From Pseudomonadota bacterium (GTDB lineage: Bacteria; Desulfobacterota; Binatia; Binatales; Binataceae), in NCBI GenBank assembly GCA_021323945.1, contig JAJPKA010000018.1:226853-290852 (forward strand): a DNA stretch of 64,000 nucleotides. The letters run 5' to 3'. This document shows positions 1 to 8,807 of this stretch, piece after piece. The translations under genes were made by a program, and so were the position numbers. How positions within the stretch are numbered: the stretch's first letter is position 1; every line of letters starts with the position of its first letter. A model generated the notes under the pieces. The model was not told the origin of the DNA and made no database searches. It saw nothing but the letters and a program-made list of their open reading frames with translations.

Positions 1-316
1 ACTAAGAGTTCTTAACTTATGGGTAACCATGGATCGCATTTAGGCAAGGTTCAGGCCATTTGCGCGAGCTTAATTGGAATCCGGGCAAATAGCGGCTATT
101 TAGACTGGCTATTGCTGGCGAATTACGATGATACAGACTCCAGAGCCGACCAGGATTCTGAGTTTGGCTTGTGGATCAACCCGTTTGGTCAGTGGTCTAA
201 AGCTCGCCAGGCGAACGCGATGCCCATCTTGCACAGGCTCGGAGCTGCATTATTTTTCAAGTGGAGTCAGTAGCAACCGCTGAGACTCACTCATGAGCAG
301 CAAGGAGGTGATTGTG
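1..316. other. left-edge region without a convincing gene
   Basis: Nothing recognisable lies upstream of the small heat-shock gene. An 84-codon open frame at 19-273 on the plus strand starts at an ATG without a Shine-Dalgarno sequence, matches no family I know and is probably chance. The last part, 302-316, carries the ribosome binding site of the next gene. No clear heat-shock promoter was seen. Confidence 0.4.
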
Positions 317-796
317 ATGCTGGGTGAACTTCAGCCTTGGTTCTCGGCTTGGCCGTCTTTGGAACGGTTTCGCAGAGATATGGATGAACTTTTCACTCGC
401 TTCTTCGGCGAAGCCTATCACACTCCGAGCCTGCCAATGTGGCATTGGCCTGCGGTTGAGTCGTATTTCAAGGACGGCAACTGGATAATGCGTTTCGACC
501 TGCCAGGTGTCGAACCCAAAGACATCGACGTTTCGGTGGCGGGCGACACCCTGACGGTTCGAGCTACCCGGGGCCGCATGGGCGATCGGGAAAACGGCAA
601 CGCGGAAAACAACTACCGGAGATTTGAGCATTCCCTGACTCTGCCCAAAGGTGTGCTGCGGGATCAGATCAAGGCGAATTATCAGCATGGGGTCCTGGAG
701 TTGTCGATGCCTGCGTCGCCCGAGGCCATGGGTCGTAAGATTCCGGTAGAGGTTGGAAGAGAAGAGCGGACTCAGCTCGAACATAAAGCTGCATGA
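317..796 (+). CDS. small heat-shock protein, Hsp20/alpha-crystallin family
   Basis: ATP-independent holdase that binds unfolding proteins in the cytoplasm and hands them to other chaperones. The 159-residue product has a short N-terminal arm rich in aromatic residues, then the alpha-crystallin beta-sandwich (about 47-145) with the typical FDLPGVEPKDIDVSV segment, the HGVLELSMP strand, and a C-terminal IPV resembling the IxI/V tail motif that docks between dimers. I start at 317 because AAGGAGGTG at 302-310, a perfect match to the 16S anti-Shine-Dalgarno end, sits six bases before this ATG. An in-frame ATG at 293 has no such site. Length is normal for the family. It stands alone and converges on the next gene. 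Family assignment is secure; clients cannot be told. Confidence 0.93.
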   Translation: MLGELQPWFSAWPSLERFRRDMDELFTRFFGEAYHTPSLPMWHWPAVESYFKDGNWIMRFDLPGVEPKDIDVSVAGDTLTVRATRGRMGDRENGNAENNYRRFEHSLTLPKGVLRDQIKANYQHGVLELSMPASPEAMGRKIPVEVGREERTQLEHKAA

Positions 797-850
797 GGAT
801 AGTCGGGCGTTTTCAGCTTTTGCCAACGACAACTGTTTGAGGTCCTAACA

Positions 851-881
851 AAAGCGGAGAGCGTCGGCTGCTCTCCGCTTT
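851..881. terminator. bidirectional intrinsic terminator hairpin
   Basis: A perfect 12-bp stem (AAAGCGGAGAGC, 851-862, pairing with 870-881) with a 7-base loop lies between the convergent sHSP gene and the Fe-S protein gene. Read on the minus strand the stem is followed by TTTTGTT. On the plus strand it is followed by a weaker TTTCTTC. It can therefore end transcripts from both sides. Confidence 0.8.
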
Positions 882-953
882 CTTCGCTTAAGTTTCCTGC
901 CTGGTGTACCGAGTGATTTGTGCTGAGGCGAATCCGCCTCGGGACCGTAACAG

Positions 954-1706
954 CTATCGCCGCTTCTTATAATAAGGGCGCATAACTTCCAAAGCTCTAG
1001 CCTGATGGTAGGCGAGTTCCTCCTCAGAGTACCGCTGTTCGGGTCGAACAACACAAGCCAGCCGCGAATGGCATCCATAAGCGCAATCGGGATGAGCCTC
1101 GACGCGATGCTCAAGGCAACGAGGGATGTTCCATCCAGAGGGAAATGAAACTGCTGAGGCCGGGCACGCACCAATGCAGGCGCGGGTGGCGCATGTGGGG
1201 CAGGGGTCGAATCCGACTGCATCTCCTGGATGGTCAATCTCACAGTCCATCAACAGTGCAGCGCGGAAGGCTATCCAGGGCCCAAACGCCGGATTGATAA
1301 CCACGCCAATTATGCTGGGCGAAGCGAGACCAGCCAGAACAGCCAGCTGCATAAAGTTCAAGGTCGGGCCATTACTGAACGGATAGACAACATTACATAG
1401 CCGGCCGTGACGATGAATCGGCTCAACAACCGCCCGCTCGATGACTTCTCGGGTGAAATCATCGAGTGGGTGTTGGCGCGAGAGCCAGCCCTCATTTTTT
1501 GCAGTATGCGCCTTGAAGGCCTGCCAAAAGCTTCGGCCGCCATTTCCTATGACCACAATCGATCGGCATGTGGGCGAAATCACGGACGCCCGATAGGCTG
1601 CTGGGACGGCTGAATCGTAGCGCTCGCTTGGCAGCGCGGCTATGAGATTTAGTCCGTACGGACGAGCCTTCTCGGATATAAAATCAACCCAATCCACGTC
1701 AGCCAA
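954..1706 (-). CDS. QueG-like 4Fe-4S ferredoxin-type protein
   Basis: A 250-residue protein with a C-terminal dicluster ferredoxin region. C169, C172, C177 and C181 form a CX2CX4CX3CP cluster (CPTCATRACIGACP). A second set, C197, C208, C212 and C218, could ligate another 4Fe-4S centre. The arrangement recalls the C-terminal part of epoxyqueuosine reductase and related small iron-sulfur proteins. It is shorter than QueG (about 350 or more), and no cobalamin-binding part is obvious, so true queuosine function is doubtful. The start is a TTG at 1706 without a clear ribosome site, so the N-terminus is uncertain. It is divergent from the luciferase-like gene and shares the 851-881 terminator. An electron-transfer role is the safest inference. 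Confidence 0.75.
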   Translation of the reverse strand: MADVDWVDFISEKARPYGLNLIAALPSERYDSAVPAAYRASVISPTCRSIVVIGNGGRSFWQAFKAHTAKNEGWLSRQHPLDDFTREVIERAVVEPIHRHGRLCNVVYPFSNGPTLNFMQLAVLAGLASPSIIGVVINPAFGPWIAFRAALLMDCEIDHPGDAVGFDPCPTCATRACIGACPASAVSFPSGWNIPRCLEHRVEAHPDCAYGCHSRLACVVRPEQRYSEEELAYHQARALEVMRPYYKKRR

Positions 1707-1875
1707 TTTATCCGATGGTGGTGAGGGCGCCTATACACAAATTCAACCCGACGCCGCGCTTTCGCTGTCGTGGTGATAAACCTGCAGACGCTACCGTGGA
1801 GCTTGTGCCTGCTGCGCGTTTGGCTTAAGAACAAGTAAGTCGCTAAGCGCAGTTCGCGCGACGGAGGATATCCCG

Positions 1876-2982
1876 ATGAAGGTGGGCGCATCGTTCTTTT
1901 GCCAGAACTACTTTCGAGCAGAAAAGCCCGATTGGCAAATCTATCGTGAGGATCTCGAGCTCGCTGAGATGGTCGAACCGCTCGGTTTCGATTCGATTTG
2001 GGCCGTGGAACATCATTTCTCGCCCTACACGATGATCCCGGATGTCGTTCAATTTCTGACCTACATGGCCGGCCGGACCCGCCGCATCGGCTTTGGCACC
2101 ATGGTGGTCGTATTACCATGGCACGATCCGGTCAGAGTCGCTGAGCAAATCGCCATGCTGGATATCTTCTGTGGTGACCGAGAGCTGACGTTGGGCTTTG
2201 GACGAGGCTCCGGACGTATTGAGTATGAGGGTTTCCGGGTCTCGATGAGTGAATCGCGCGACCGCTTTAACGAGGCGGCTGAGATTGTGCGGCTGGCCCT
2301 GAGCCAGCCGCGGTTCTCCTATCAGGGCAAATATTTTCAGATCCCCGAGATGAGCATCCGTCCGCAACCCTATCATCGGGACCTCGCCGAGCGCTTTTAT
2401 GGCGCGATCATATCGCCCGAAACCGGCGATATCATGGCCCGTCAGGGGATGGGCATGTTGGTGATACCGCAAAAGCCGTGGGTCGAGCACCGCAAAGACT
2501 ACGACCATTTCCTGGAGTCGTGCGCCAAGTTCGGTCAGCCGGCACGAAAACCAATCGTCGTAAGCTTCATATACTGCGCAGAAACAGCAAGGGAAGCCGA
2601 GCAGGCAGCCGACACTTGGATGGGCAATTACGCAGATACGGCAATCCGTCACTACGAGTATGACGAGCCCGAGCACTTCCGCAAAGAAAAAGGCTATGAG
2701 TTTCACACCAAAATGGCGGAAGCCACGAAGGCTAATGCTGCTGCATTCCGCCAGATGTTCACCAAGACTCAGGTTTACGGCACGCCCGATCAGTGCATCC
2801 AAACCCTGAGAACGATTGCCCAAACAATGGATGCGGCTGAGTACGTCGCAGTGTTCAAATATGGTGGCATGCCGTTGGAACTCGCCAAACGGAGCATGAA
2901 GTTGTTTGCTGACGAAGTCCTACCTCATATCCAGCAGGGCACTTCGCCGACCGCGGTCCAAAGCGCTGCCGCGGGTCGCTAG
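1876..2982 (+). CDS. LLM-class flavin-dependent oxidoreductase
   Basis: Bacterial luciferase-like monooxygenase, 368 residues, predicted to use reduced flavin (FMNH2 or F420) and O2 to oxidise a small organic substrate in the cytoplasm. The family fold is shown by the first strand MKVGASFF, the GFDSIWAVEHHF segment near residues 37-48, the IGFGTMVVVLPWHDPVRVAEQIAMLD stretch split over residues 72-96, and LTLGFGRGSG at about 103-112. GGAGG at 1863-1867 precedes the ATG by eight bases. It stands alone between a divergent Fe-S gene and an SGNH gene. Alkane, sulfonate and aromatic substrates are all possible; the sequence does not decide. Confidence 0.9.
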   Translation: MKVGASFFCQNYFRAEKPDWQIYREDLELAEMVEPLGFDSIWAVEHHFSPYTMIPDVVQFLTYMAGRTRRIGFGTMVVVLPWHDPVRVAEQIAMLDIFCGDRELTLGFGRGSGRIEYEGFRVSMSESRDRFNEAAEIVRLALSQPRFSYQGKYFQIPEMSIRPQPYHRDLAERFYGAIISPETGDIMARQGMGMLVIPQKPWVEHRKDYDHFLESCAKFGQPARKPIVVSFIYCAETAREAEQAADTWMGNYADTAIRHYEYDEPEHFRKEKGYEFHTKMAEATKANAAAFRQMFTKTQVYGTPDQCIQTLRTIAQTMDAAEYVAVFKYGGMPLELAKRSMKLFADEVLPHIQQGTSPTAVQSAAAGR

Positions 2983-3139
2983 CTTCACCTAAATCTAAAA
3001 GCGGCGGTCTCTACAGTGGCCACGGCTAGTGAGATTGCCGCAGCACCACGTAGAGACCACAACGACTCGCGCCCTGGACCAATGCGCCGTTCAAGCGAAA
3101 CTGAGCTCGACTGTTAGGGTCTTCTTAAGCATAGGCGAG

Positions 3140-4456
3140 ATGCTGGGGAGCCAGGTCAGTCATAGCGGCTCGGAGTTCCGAACCAGGTTGCGGCGCGGTT
3201 TGGGGTCGGCGCTTCTCATTTTACTAGGAGTGGCTTTCGCGGTGGTTGTTGCCGAGGCCGGCGTTCGCTTAACCGCTTTAGCGAAACCAAACTTCTATGC
3301 TTACTCCCGGACACGCGGCTGGAAATTACGTGCGGGTGCGACTGGATGGCAGGTGCAGGAAGGGCATGCTTTTATTCGGGTGAACCGATGGGGATATCGG
3401 GGCCCTGATTGGACACGAACGAAGCCGCCCGACACTCTGAGGGTCGCGCTGTTGGGTGATTCTTTTATTGAAGCTCAACAGGTGCCGGAGCATGACACGG
3501 CCGGTTACGTGGTTCAGCAGGAACTTGGCCGGATCCTCTCACGTGTTCAGGGAATGCAAACCCTTGGGTTCAGACGGGTCGAGGTGATGAATTTCGGGGT
3601 AGACGGCTATGGAACTGCCCAAGAGTTATTTACCCTGAGTAATGATGTGTGGAAGTTTTCTCCCGATGTCGTCGTTTTGGCATTTTTCCCGGGCAACGAC
3701 GTCCGCAATAACTCCGCCGTGCTGGAGGGTGATAAATGCCGGCCCTTTTTCGTATTGCGCCGCGATCATCTGGTGCTAGGCGGACCTTTTGAGCAATCGC
3801 GGCTCTTCCGTCTTCAATGCTTCCTGCGGTTTGAATCGCGTCGCTCCCAGCTGCTCAATCTCCTCGGAGAGGCGCGCAGCGGGCTACGGGCTCTTGAACG
3901 AAGAGCCGCAAAAATGCCCGATAACGCTCCGTTCTATCGCCGTATTGGTGTCGCCTTTCATACTTTCCATGAGGTGGGTATTAACGATCTCATCTACCGG
4001 CCGCCGATAAACGACGTTTGGCGAGATGCGTGGAGAGTGAGCGAAGCCGAAATCGGTATGGCCGAACAGGAGATTTGCCGGCATCACGCATTGTTTCTCC
4101 TCGTTATAATTGGCACCGGTATTCAGGTGATGCCTGACCAGGCATTCCAAGCCGCTTATCTGCGAGCAGTTGGTGGAACGGACCTTTTTTACCCTAGCCA
4201 TCGCCTGGTGGCTTTGGCTGTGCGAGAGCACTGGCCCGTACTCGACCTCGTGCCATTGATGAGCGCGTATGCAAGAAGGCGCAAGATCTATTTCCATGGA
4301 TTCCCGAATACGGCGATGGGGACCGGGCATTGGAACGAACTGGGGAATCGTTTCGCGGGTTTATTGATCGCGAACCAAATCGCCACGCTGCTGGCTGCAC
4401 GCCATTGCCAGAGCTTGGTGCCAAAAGGTTCGCGGCTGAATTGTTCTCCCCGTTGA
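3140..4456 (+). CDS. membrane-anchored SGNH/GDSL hydrolase
   Basis: Predicted esterase or O-acetyl hydrolase/transferase of the SGNH superfamily. Near the N-terminus is one hydrophobic segment (LGSALLILLGVAFAVVVAEA) that anchors the protein, leaving the catalytic part outside. Block I is LLGDSF with the nucleophilic serine at about residue 108. FFPGNDVRNN supplies the block III Gly-Asn-Asp. GHWNELGN near the C-terminus contains the catalytic His. The frame is open from a GTG at 3029, but the ATG at 3140 gives a compact N-terminus before the membrane segment. Neither start has a strong ribosome site. Similar proteins act on acetylated glycans; the target here is unknown. A second SGNH protein is encoded at 15347-16552. 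Confidence 0.82.
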   Translation: MLGSQVSHSGSEFRTRLRRGLGSALLILLGVAFAVVVAEAGVRLTALAKPNFYAYSRTRGWKLRAGATGWQVQEGHAFIRVNRWGYRGPDWTRTKPPDTLRVALLGDSFIEAQQVPEHDTAGYVVQQELGRILSRVQGMQTLGFRRVEVMNFGVDGYGTAQELFTLSNDVWKFSPDVVVLAFFPGNDVRNNSAVLEGDKCRPFFVLRRDHLVLGGPFEQSRLFRLQCFLRFESRRSQLLNLLGEARSGLRALERRAAKMPDNAPFYRRIGVAFHTFHEVGINDLIYRPPINDVWRDAWRVSEAEIGMAEQEICRHHALFLLVIIGTGIQVMPDQAFQAAYLRAVGGTDLFYPSHRLVALAVREHWPVLDLVPLMSAYARRRKIYFHGFPNTAMGTGHWNELGNRFAGLLIANQIATLLAARHCQSLVPKGSRLNCSPR

Positions 4457-4496
4457 GCCGACGTTGCAGGGGAGTTGGTTTTTACGGTGATTCAGG

Positions 4497-5570
4497 ATGG
4501 CTGAAGTCAGCGGAGAAAAAACTGGTCCATCGGCCAAAATTGACATCGAAGGACTCAAACGCTTTATCCGGTCCCGCAATCTGGGCGACCCTACACAATT
4601 AGAGGTGGACAATATCTCTTTCGGCCACTCCAATGAGGTTCATCTGGTCCGTTTCGAAGACAAGGTTTGGGCCCTGCGACGCCCGCCGCGCGGGCCGCTG
4701 CTGCCGACTGCGCACGATGTAATTCGCGAATATCGGGTGTTGAAAGCGCTGCAAGAGAGTCCTGTGCCGGTCCCCAAAGTATATGCCAGCTGCGAGGACG
4801 CCAGCTTCATCGGCGCGCCATTCTACTTGATGGAATATATGTCGGGGAAGGTGATCCGATCCGGGCTCGTGCCGTCGGACGAGCCGAGCTTCGCCGATAC
4901 ACCGGCTAAGCGGCGCGCCGTCAGTGAAGGTATGGTCGACCTGTTGATAGCGCTGCAATCAGTCGACTGGCGTGCAGCAGGGTTGGAAGGCTTCGGAAGG
5001 CCTACCGGCTATATCGAACGGCAGCTGCGCCGATGGACGGATCAATTTGTTCGCACCAGTCAGCAGACACGGTCCCTTCCGATAATGGACAAAATTCGTG
5101 ACTGGCTCGCAGCTCATATGCCTCAGGGTCAGGCGGCGACCATCGTTCATGGCGACTTCAAACTCGACAACGTGATGTGGAAGGTCGAGGATGACAACGC
5201 TCGAGTGATAGCGCTGTTGGATTGGGAGATGTCAACTATTGGCGATCCACTGGCCGACTTGGGCTGGATGCTTACCTATTGGAGCGACCCAAGTGATTCC
5301 GAACTGCGGCGAAGCGTCGTGTCGAGCATGGAATGGGAACCAGGTTATTACCGACGCGACGAGATGCGAGACCGCTACGAAGAAAAATCAGGCAGGTCAA
5401 TGAGGGATTTTTTATTTTACCAGGTCTTTTCGCTGTACAAACTCGCCATTATCCTGGAAGGCAGCTACTCCCGCTATCTCAGCGGGCAGGCTGACGACCC
5501 GCTGTTTGCAACCTACGATCAACGGGTTCCCAATATCGCCGAGGTGGCCTGGAGCCTGTGTCACAGCTGA
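4497..5570 (+). CDS. APH-like phosphotransferase (ACAD10/11 N-terminal type)
   Basis: A 357-residue kinase-fold protein of the aminoglycoside phosphotransferase superfamily, closest in pattern to the stand-alone bacterial versions of the ACAD10/11 kinase domain found with fatty-acid and CoA genes. Seen in the sequence: WALRRPP for the ATP-side strand, the catalytic loop IVHGDFKLDNVMW with the catalytic Asp, and the metal-binding LLDWEMSTIGDPLADLG. Family members phosphorylate hydroxyl groups of small molecules, including 4-hydroxy acyl substrates. Antibiotic resistance is unlikely from the family and context. It lies 40 bases after the SGNH gene on the same strand and converges with the M20 peptidase gene. 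Confidence 0.88.
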   Translation: MAEVSGEKTGPSAKIDIEGLKRFIRSRNLGDPTQLEVDNISFGHSNEVHLVRFEDKVWALRRPPRGPLLPTAHDVIREYRVLKALQESPVPVPKVYASCEDASFIGAPFYLMEYMSGKVIRSGLVPSDEPSFADTPAKRRAVSEGMVDLLIALQSVDWRAAGLEGFGRPTGYIERQLRRWTDQFVRTSQQTRSLPIMDKIRDWLAAHMPQGQAATIVHGDFKLDNVMWKVEDDNARVIALLDWEMSTIGDPLADLGWMLTYWSDPSDSELRRSVVSSMEWEPGYYRRDEMRDRYEEKSGRSMRDFLFYQVFSLYKLAIILEGSYSRYLSGQADDPLFATYDQRVPNIAEVAWSLCHS

Positions 5571-5608
5571 GGCTTGGCCTTGGTGGATGTGACTCTGCCA
5601 ATAGCCAA

Positions 5609-6889
5609 TTACTCAAAAACGTCCTTAAACTGCAATCCGAGAAAGGTAAGCACAACGTCCGCGTATAGCCGCAATCCCCAGAATAGTCCGTCTACCGGCA
5701 TCCGCTCGTCGTTACCGTGATAGAGAGAACCGAAAGGCATTTTCGGCTCCAAGCGTACCGGTGAAAAACCATAGCAGATTGCTCCAAGCTGCGTATAGAA
5801 CTTGCTGTCCGTAGCGCCGGGCAACATCCAGGGAATCGCCCGCGCGCCAGGATCAGCCGCCTCGGTTCGGGACCGCAACAGCCGAAACAGAGGTGTGTCG
5901 AAGCTGGCCTCCGCAGGAGGGGCGCTCTTGATTACCTCCAGGGTGGGCTCCGGTCCTACGATATCGCGGAGTTCACGCAGAAAGCTCTTCTCATCTTCAC
6001 CTGGCAGCGTCCGCCCGTCGAGCACCGCGGTTGCCTCTCCCGGAATAACATTGTCTTTGTAACCGGCGTGAACGATCGTTGGACAGACAGTGTTCGCCAT
6101 CATTGGCCGAAACAACGGGGGCGCCTTGTCTGGAGGAATCCCCAGCTCATTCAAGGTTGTTCTGACCAATGGCGTTAGCCGTTGCCGCATCGGCGTATGA
6201 GTCAGACGAGTTAAAAGTTCCGCCATCCACGCAATAGCCGTATCGGAGCGAGGCATCGACCCATGTCCGGGCGAGCCCGCCACCGTCATTCTGACCGTTA
6301 CGAAGCCCTTCTCAGCGACTTGAATCGGATAGAAGCGATGCTCGCCGATGAACATCGTAAAGCCGCCGGTTTCGTTGAGCACAAATCCGGCATTAACCAG
6401 GTCCGGATGATGTTCGACAAGATAACGTGCGCCAAGTTCGGAGCCTGCTTCCTCGTCGGCCACCGCTGCCAGGATCAAGTCTCGTTGCGCAAGGGCGCCC
6501 GAACGCTTGAGCGCCGACATTAGCATCAGATCCATGGCGCATTTCGCCTTCATATCAATCGCGCCGCGCCCCCAGACACATCCGTCAGCCAAGTCCCCGC
6601 CGAAGGGGTCTCGGCTCCATCGCGAGCTTTCGACCGGTACGACATCGGTGTGGGACGACAGCATTAGAGGACCTTGCGACCGGTTAGCTCCGGCAACGCG
6701 TGCAATCAGGCTGGTACGGCGCGGCATGGGTTCGATCAGAATAGGATCGATGCCGTGTTGGGCAAGCACGCGGGCCATATAGTTGGCCGCGATTTTCTCG
6801 TTTCCCGGCGGATTGGTAGTGTCGAGACGAATTAGTGCACGCAGGTGGTCCAGTGTTTCGCGTTCAAAATTCTCCCAAGGAATCCTCAT
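5609..6889 (-). CDS. M20/M28-type metallopeptidase (ArgE/DapE/ACY1 family)
   Basis: Di-zinc hydrolase that removes acyl groups or cleaves dipeptides. The 426-residue product shows SSHTDVVP (first metal His and catalytic Asp), GRGAIDMKA (bridging Asp), ADEEAGSELGARYL (catalytic Glu pair) and a late SLYHGNDERMP with the final metal His. The middle part, with GHGSMPRSDTAI, is the dimerisation lid. I take the ATG at 6889 (MRIPWENFER) because GGAAG lies seven bases upstream; the frame is open to 6922. Length agrees with the family. It is divergent from the Lon-domain gene, with about 260 bases between. The substrate cannot be read from sequence; carboxypeptidase and N-acyl amino acid deacylase are both plausible. 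Confidence 0.88.
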   Translation of the reverse strand: MRIPWENFERETLDHLRALIRLDTTNPPGNEKIAANYMARVLAQHGIDPILIEPMPRRTSLIARVAGANRSQGPLMLSSHTDVVPVESSRWSRDPFGGDLADGCVWGRGAIDMKAKCAMDLMLMSALKRSGALAQRDLILAAVADEEAGSELGARYLVEHHPDLVNAGFVLNETGGFTMFIGEHRFYPIQVAEKGFVTVRMTVAGSPGHGSMPRSDTAIAWMAELLTRLTHTPMRQRLTPLVRTTLNELGIPPDKAPPLFRPMMANTVCPTIVHAGYKDNVIPGEATAVLDGRTLPGEDEKSFLRELRDIVGPEPTLEVIKSAPPAEASFDTPLFRLLRSRTEAADPGARAIPWMLPGATDSKFYTQLGAICYGFSPVRLEPKMPFGSLYHGNDERMPVDGLFWGLRLYADVVLTFLGLQFKDVFE

Positions 6890-7148
6890 TGATGGTCTTC
6901 CGAATCCAGGGTCAATGCGCAACGGTTTGCTCTATTTGCCAATCCGTCTGCGGTGTGCGTTTTTTCCTCATGCGCGGTCATCAAAGCGAACCAGTCTACG
7001 AATTCTGGACAGCGCCCGACGCCAACTACAAGCATAATGCGATTTATGCATGAGTGGGCTAGGATCGGAAGCAATTGCTTGGGCAAGGTGCCGCTCTTCG
7101 CTTGACGCACAGAGCGAACCAACCTAATGTCAAGGTGAGAGAGCGACA

Positions 7149-7805
7149 GTGTCTGAACTGCCAAACATCATTCCGCTGTTTCCGCTGCCCAATTTCGTGC
7201 TTTTCCCTGGACTCAACGTTCCCCTACATATCTTTGAGCCGCGTTATCGCGAGATGGTCAGGGACGTCGCACAGAGTCACGGGGTGATCGGGATGATGAT
7301 GCTCAAGGGCGACTGGGAACGCGACTACTATGCCTACCCCGACATCTACGAGGTCGGTTGCGCCGGCAAGATCGCAGCCTTGTCGAAGCTGCCGGATGGT
7401 CGCTTCAATCTGATTCTGCACGGTGTCAGCGAGTTTCGCGTGGTACGCGAGCTTCGCCAACGCTCTTATCGGTTAGCCGAGGTCGACTGGTGCACGGTGC
7501 CGTCGGCGAGACTCGAGCTGGATGAAGCCACCATGATGACCCTTCACCAGCTGCTGATAAATTTCCTCGGTGACGCCGCCAACAAGGTCTGGAAATCACT
7601 GGTTGAAGAACGGGGATTGCGGGGTGCCGCTCTTATCAACTCGATCTGTTTCCACCTTGACATTGCACCAATCGAGAAACAGACGCTCCTGGAAGCGGGT
7701 GAATCGCGAGGCAATTGCTTGTTGGACGTGCTGACCTTTAAGGCGGAGGAACGCAAACTCGGACCGGGCGGCAACAGCGGTCGAGGTTCCTCTCCCACTC
7801 AGTGA
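7149..7805 (+). CDS. Lon N-terminal (substrate-binding) domain protein
   Basis: A 218-residue protein made almost only of the LON substrate-binding domain. IIPLFPLPNFVLFPG and NVPLHIFEPRYREMV at residues 6-36 are the hallmark start of this domain. The AAA ATPase and Ser-Lys protease parts of Lon are absent, so it is not a protease. Stand-alone versions are common in bacteria and of unknown function; peptide binding is the usual guess. The start is a GTG with AAGGTGAG upstream. The tail after about residue 200 is Gly/Ser-rich and probably disordered. Confidence 0.88.
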   Translation: MSELPNIIPLFPLPNFVLFPGLNVPLHIFEPRYREMVRDVAQSHGVIGMMMLKGDWERDYYAYPDIYEVGCAGKIAALSKLPDGRFNLILHGVSEFRVVRELRQRSYRLAEVDWCTVPSARLELDEATMMTLHQLLINFLGDAANKVWKSLVEERGLRGAALINSICFHLDIAPIEKQTLLEAGESRGNCLLDVLTFKAEERKLGPGGNSGRGSSPTQ

Positions 7806-8273
7806 TGAGCGTCTGCTCGCACGCCCTCCGGTCACTGTTTAGCTCCATGGTTGTGGAACATCCTGCCATCCTTGGTACAGCGTCCTGCTCGATGAGCTTG
7901 TCGAACGGAAACATCTCGAGCAGTCGTCTGTTTGGGCAACTCTGAAATCGCCTTGTCGATTGATTGAGACACAATTTTGTCGCTATTGCGCGTTTTATGT
8001 CGTAGCGAAGAAACTGCTATTGAGAGCGTCTGACTGATACAACCGGGATACCTGAGATAGTTCGAACGTTAGCAAAGTGCTAAGCCCTCTTGGCAAAAAC
8101 CAAACTCACCTGTGATAACAGTCGACAAAAGTTGCAATGAGCGAGTTATAGCTATAACCGAGGTTTGTCTGTAAAAGCCTTGAAAGCTGGAGAAACACGG
8201 CACGACCCTTGCTGTCCGGCATCAGCAATATGTTAGCAGCATTGGGGGCAGCTCAAACCTGCGGCCCGCGAAA
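7806..8273. other. intergenic region, no gene seen
   Basis: About 470 bases without a credible reading frame. It is AT-richer than the flanking genes. It holds a perfect 14-bp palindrome, GTTATAGCTATAAC, at 8145-8158, which could be a regulator site for the following gene. A 78-codon minus-strand frame at 7738-7974 matches nothing. Confidence 0.5.
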
Positions 8274-8309
8274 GTGAGCAAACTGGCGATGGAGTGGGAG
8301 AACGGTGTG

Positions 8310-8726
8310 ATGGGCTCGATTCTTGTGCCCGATTTTATAACCCCAGAACAGTTCTACGATTCGCGCCACGACGACAGCGCAATCGCACCGGTCAAGCGTC
8401 TGATGATGGCGGTGCTCGAGGACGCTTTGCGGTGTTTCCAAAATAACTCGAATGCGAAGAGCGGCGCTCGAAAGCGTTTGTTCACTGAAGCCGAACAATG
8501 GCTATGCGGCGAAACCGGTGAGGGTCCTTTTTCGTTTGAGACGGTCTGCGAAACGCTGGGAATCGAGCCCAGTTTCCTGCGCGGCGGTCTCCGCCAATGG
8601 CGAGACCAGCAACTCGCTGGGGTTTCAGCGCGCCGGCTGGCACGTCGCTCCCCTGTCGTGCGAAGCGGTAAAATCAGCGCCAATACTCGGCGCTCTTCTC
8701 GCCGGACCGCCAGCCAAGTGAGATGA
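8310..8726 (+). CDS. uncharacterised conserved protein, basic C-terminal tail
   Basis: A 138-residue protein of a family I know only as hypothetical, seen in Deltaproteobacteria-type genomes. The pattern is: N-terminal LVPDFITPEQFYD, a helix PVKRLMMAVLEDALRCFQ, a segment RLFTEAEQWL, then FSFETVCETLGIEPSFLRGG, which looks like a small helical, possibly helix-turn-helix, unit. The C-terminus is Arg/Ser-rich (RRLARRSPVV onward). The basic tail and helical core fit a nucleic-acid-binding role, but this is inference only. Start chosen at ATG 8310 with GGGAG at 8296-8300; the frame is open to a GTG at 8274. It is flanked by a long intergenic region and a convergent MBL gene. Confidence 0.72.
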   Translation: MGSILVPDFITPEQFYDSRHDDSAIAPVKRLMMAVLEDALRCFQNNSNAKSGARKRLFTEAEQWLCGETGEGPFSFETVCETLGIEPSFLRGGLRQWRDQQLAGVSARRLARRSPVVRSGKISANTRRSSRRTASQVR

Positions 8727-8807
8727 GATCCAGCAGGCGGCTCTCTTCCCCAAGTGCATCAATGGCTGCGGCGGCCGCTTGGTGACGCCGCAGCCGTTCA
8801 GCCTCGG

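Noticed and set aside
19-273. 84-codon frame at the left edge
   Set aside because: No ribosome site, no recognisable motif, and it ends just before a well-supported gene start; kept only as part of the edge region.
4497-5570. Aminoglycoside resistance kinase
   Set aside because: Motif pattern fits the ACAD10/11-type kinase group of lipid metabolism, and there is no resistance or mobile-element context.
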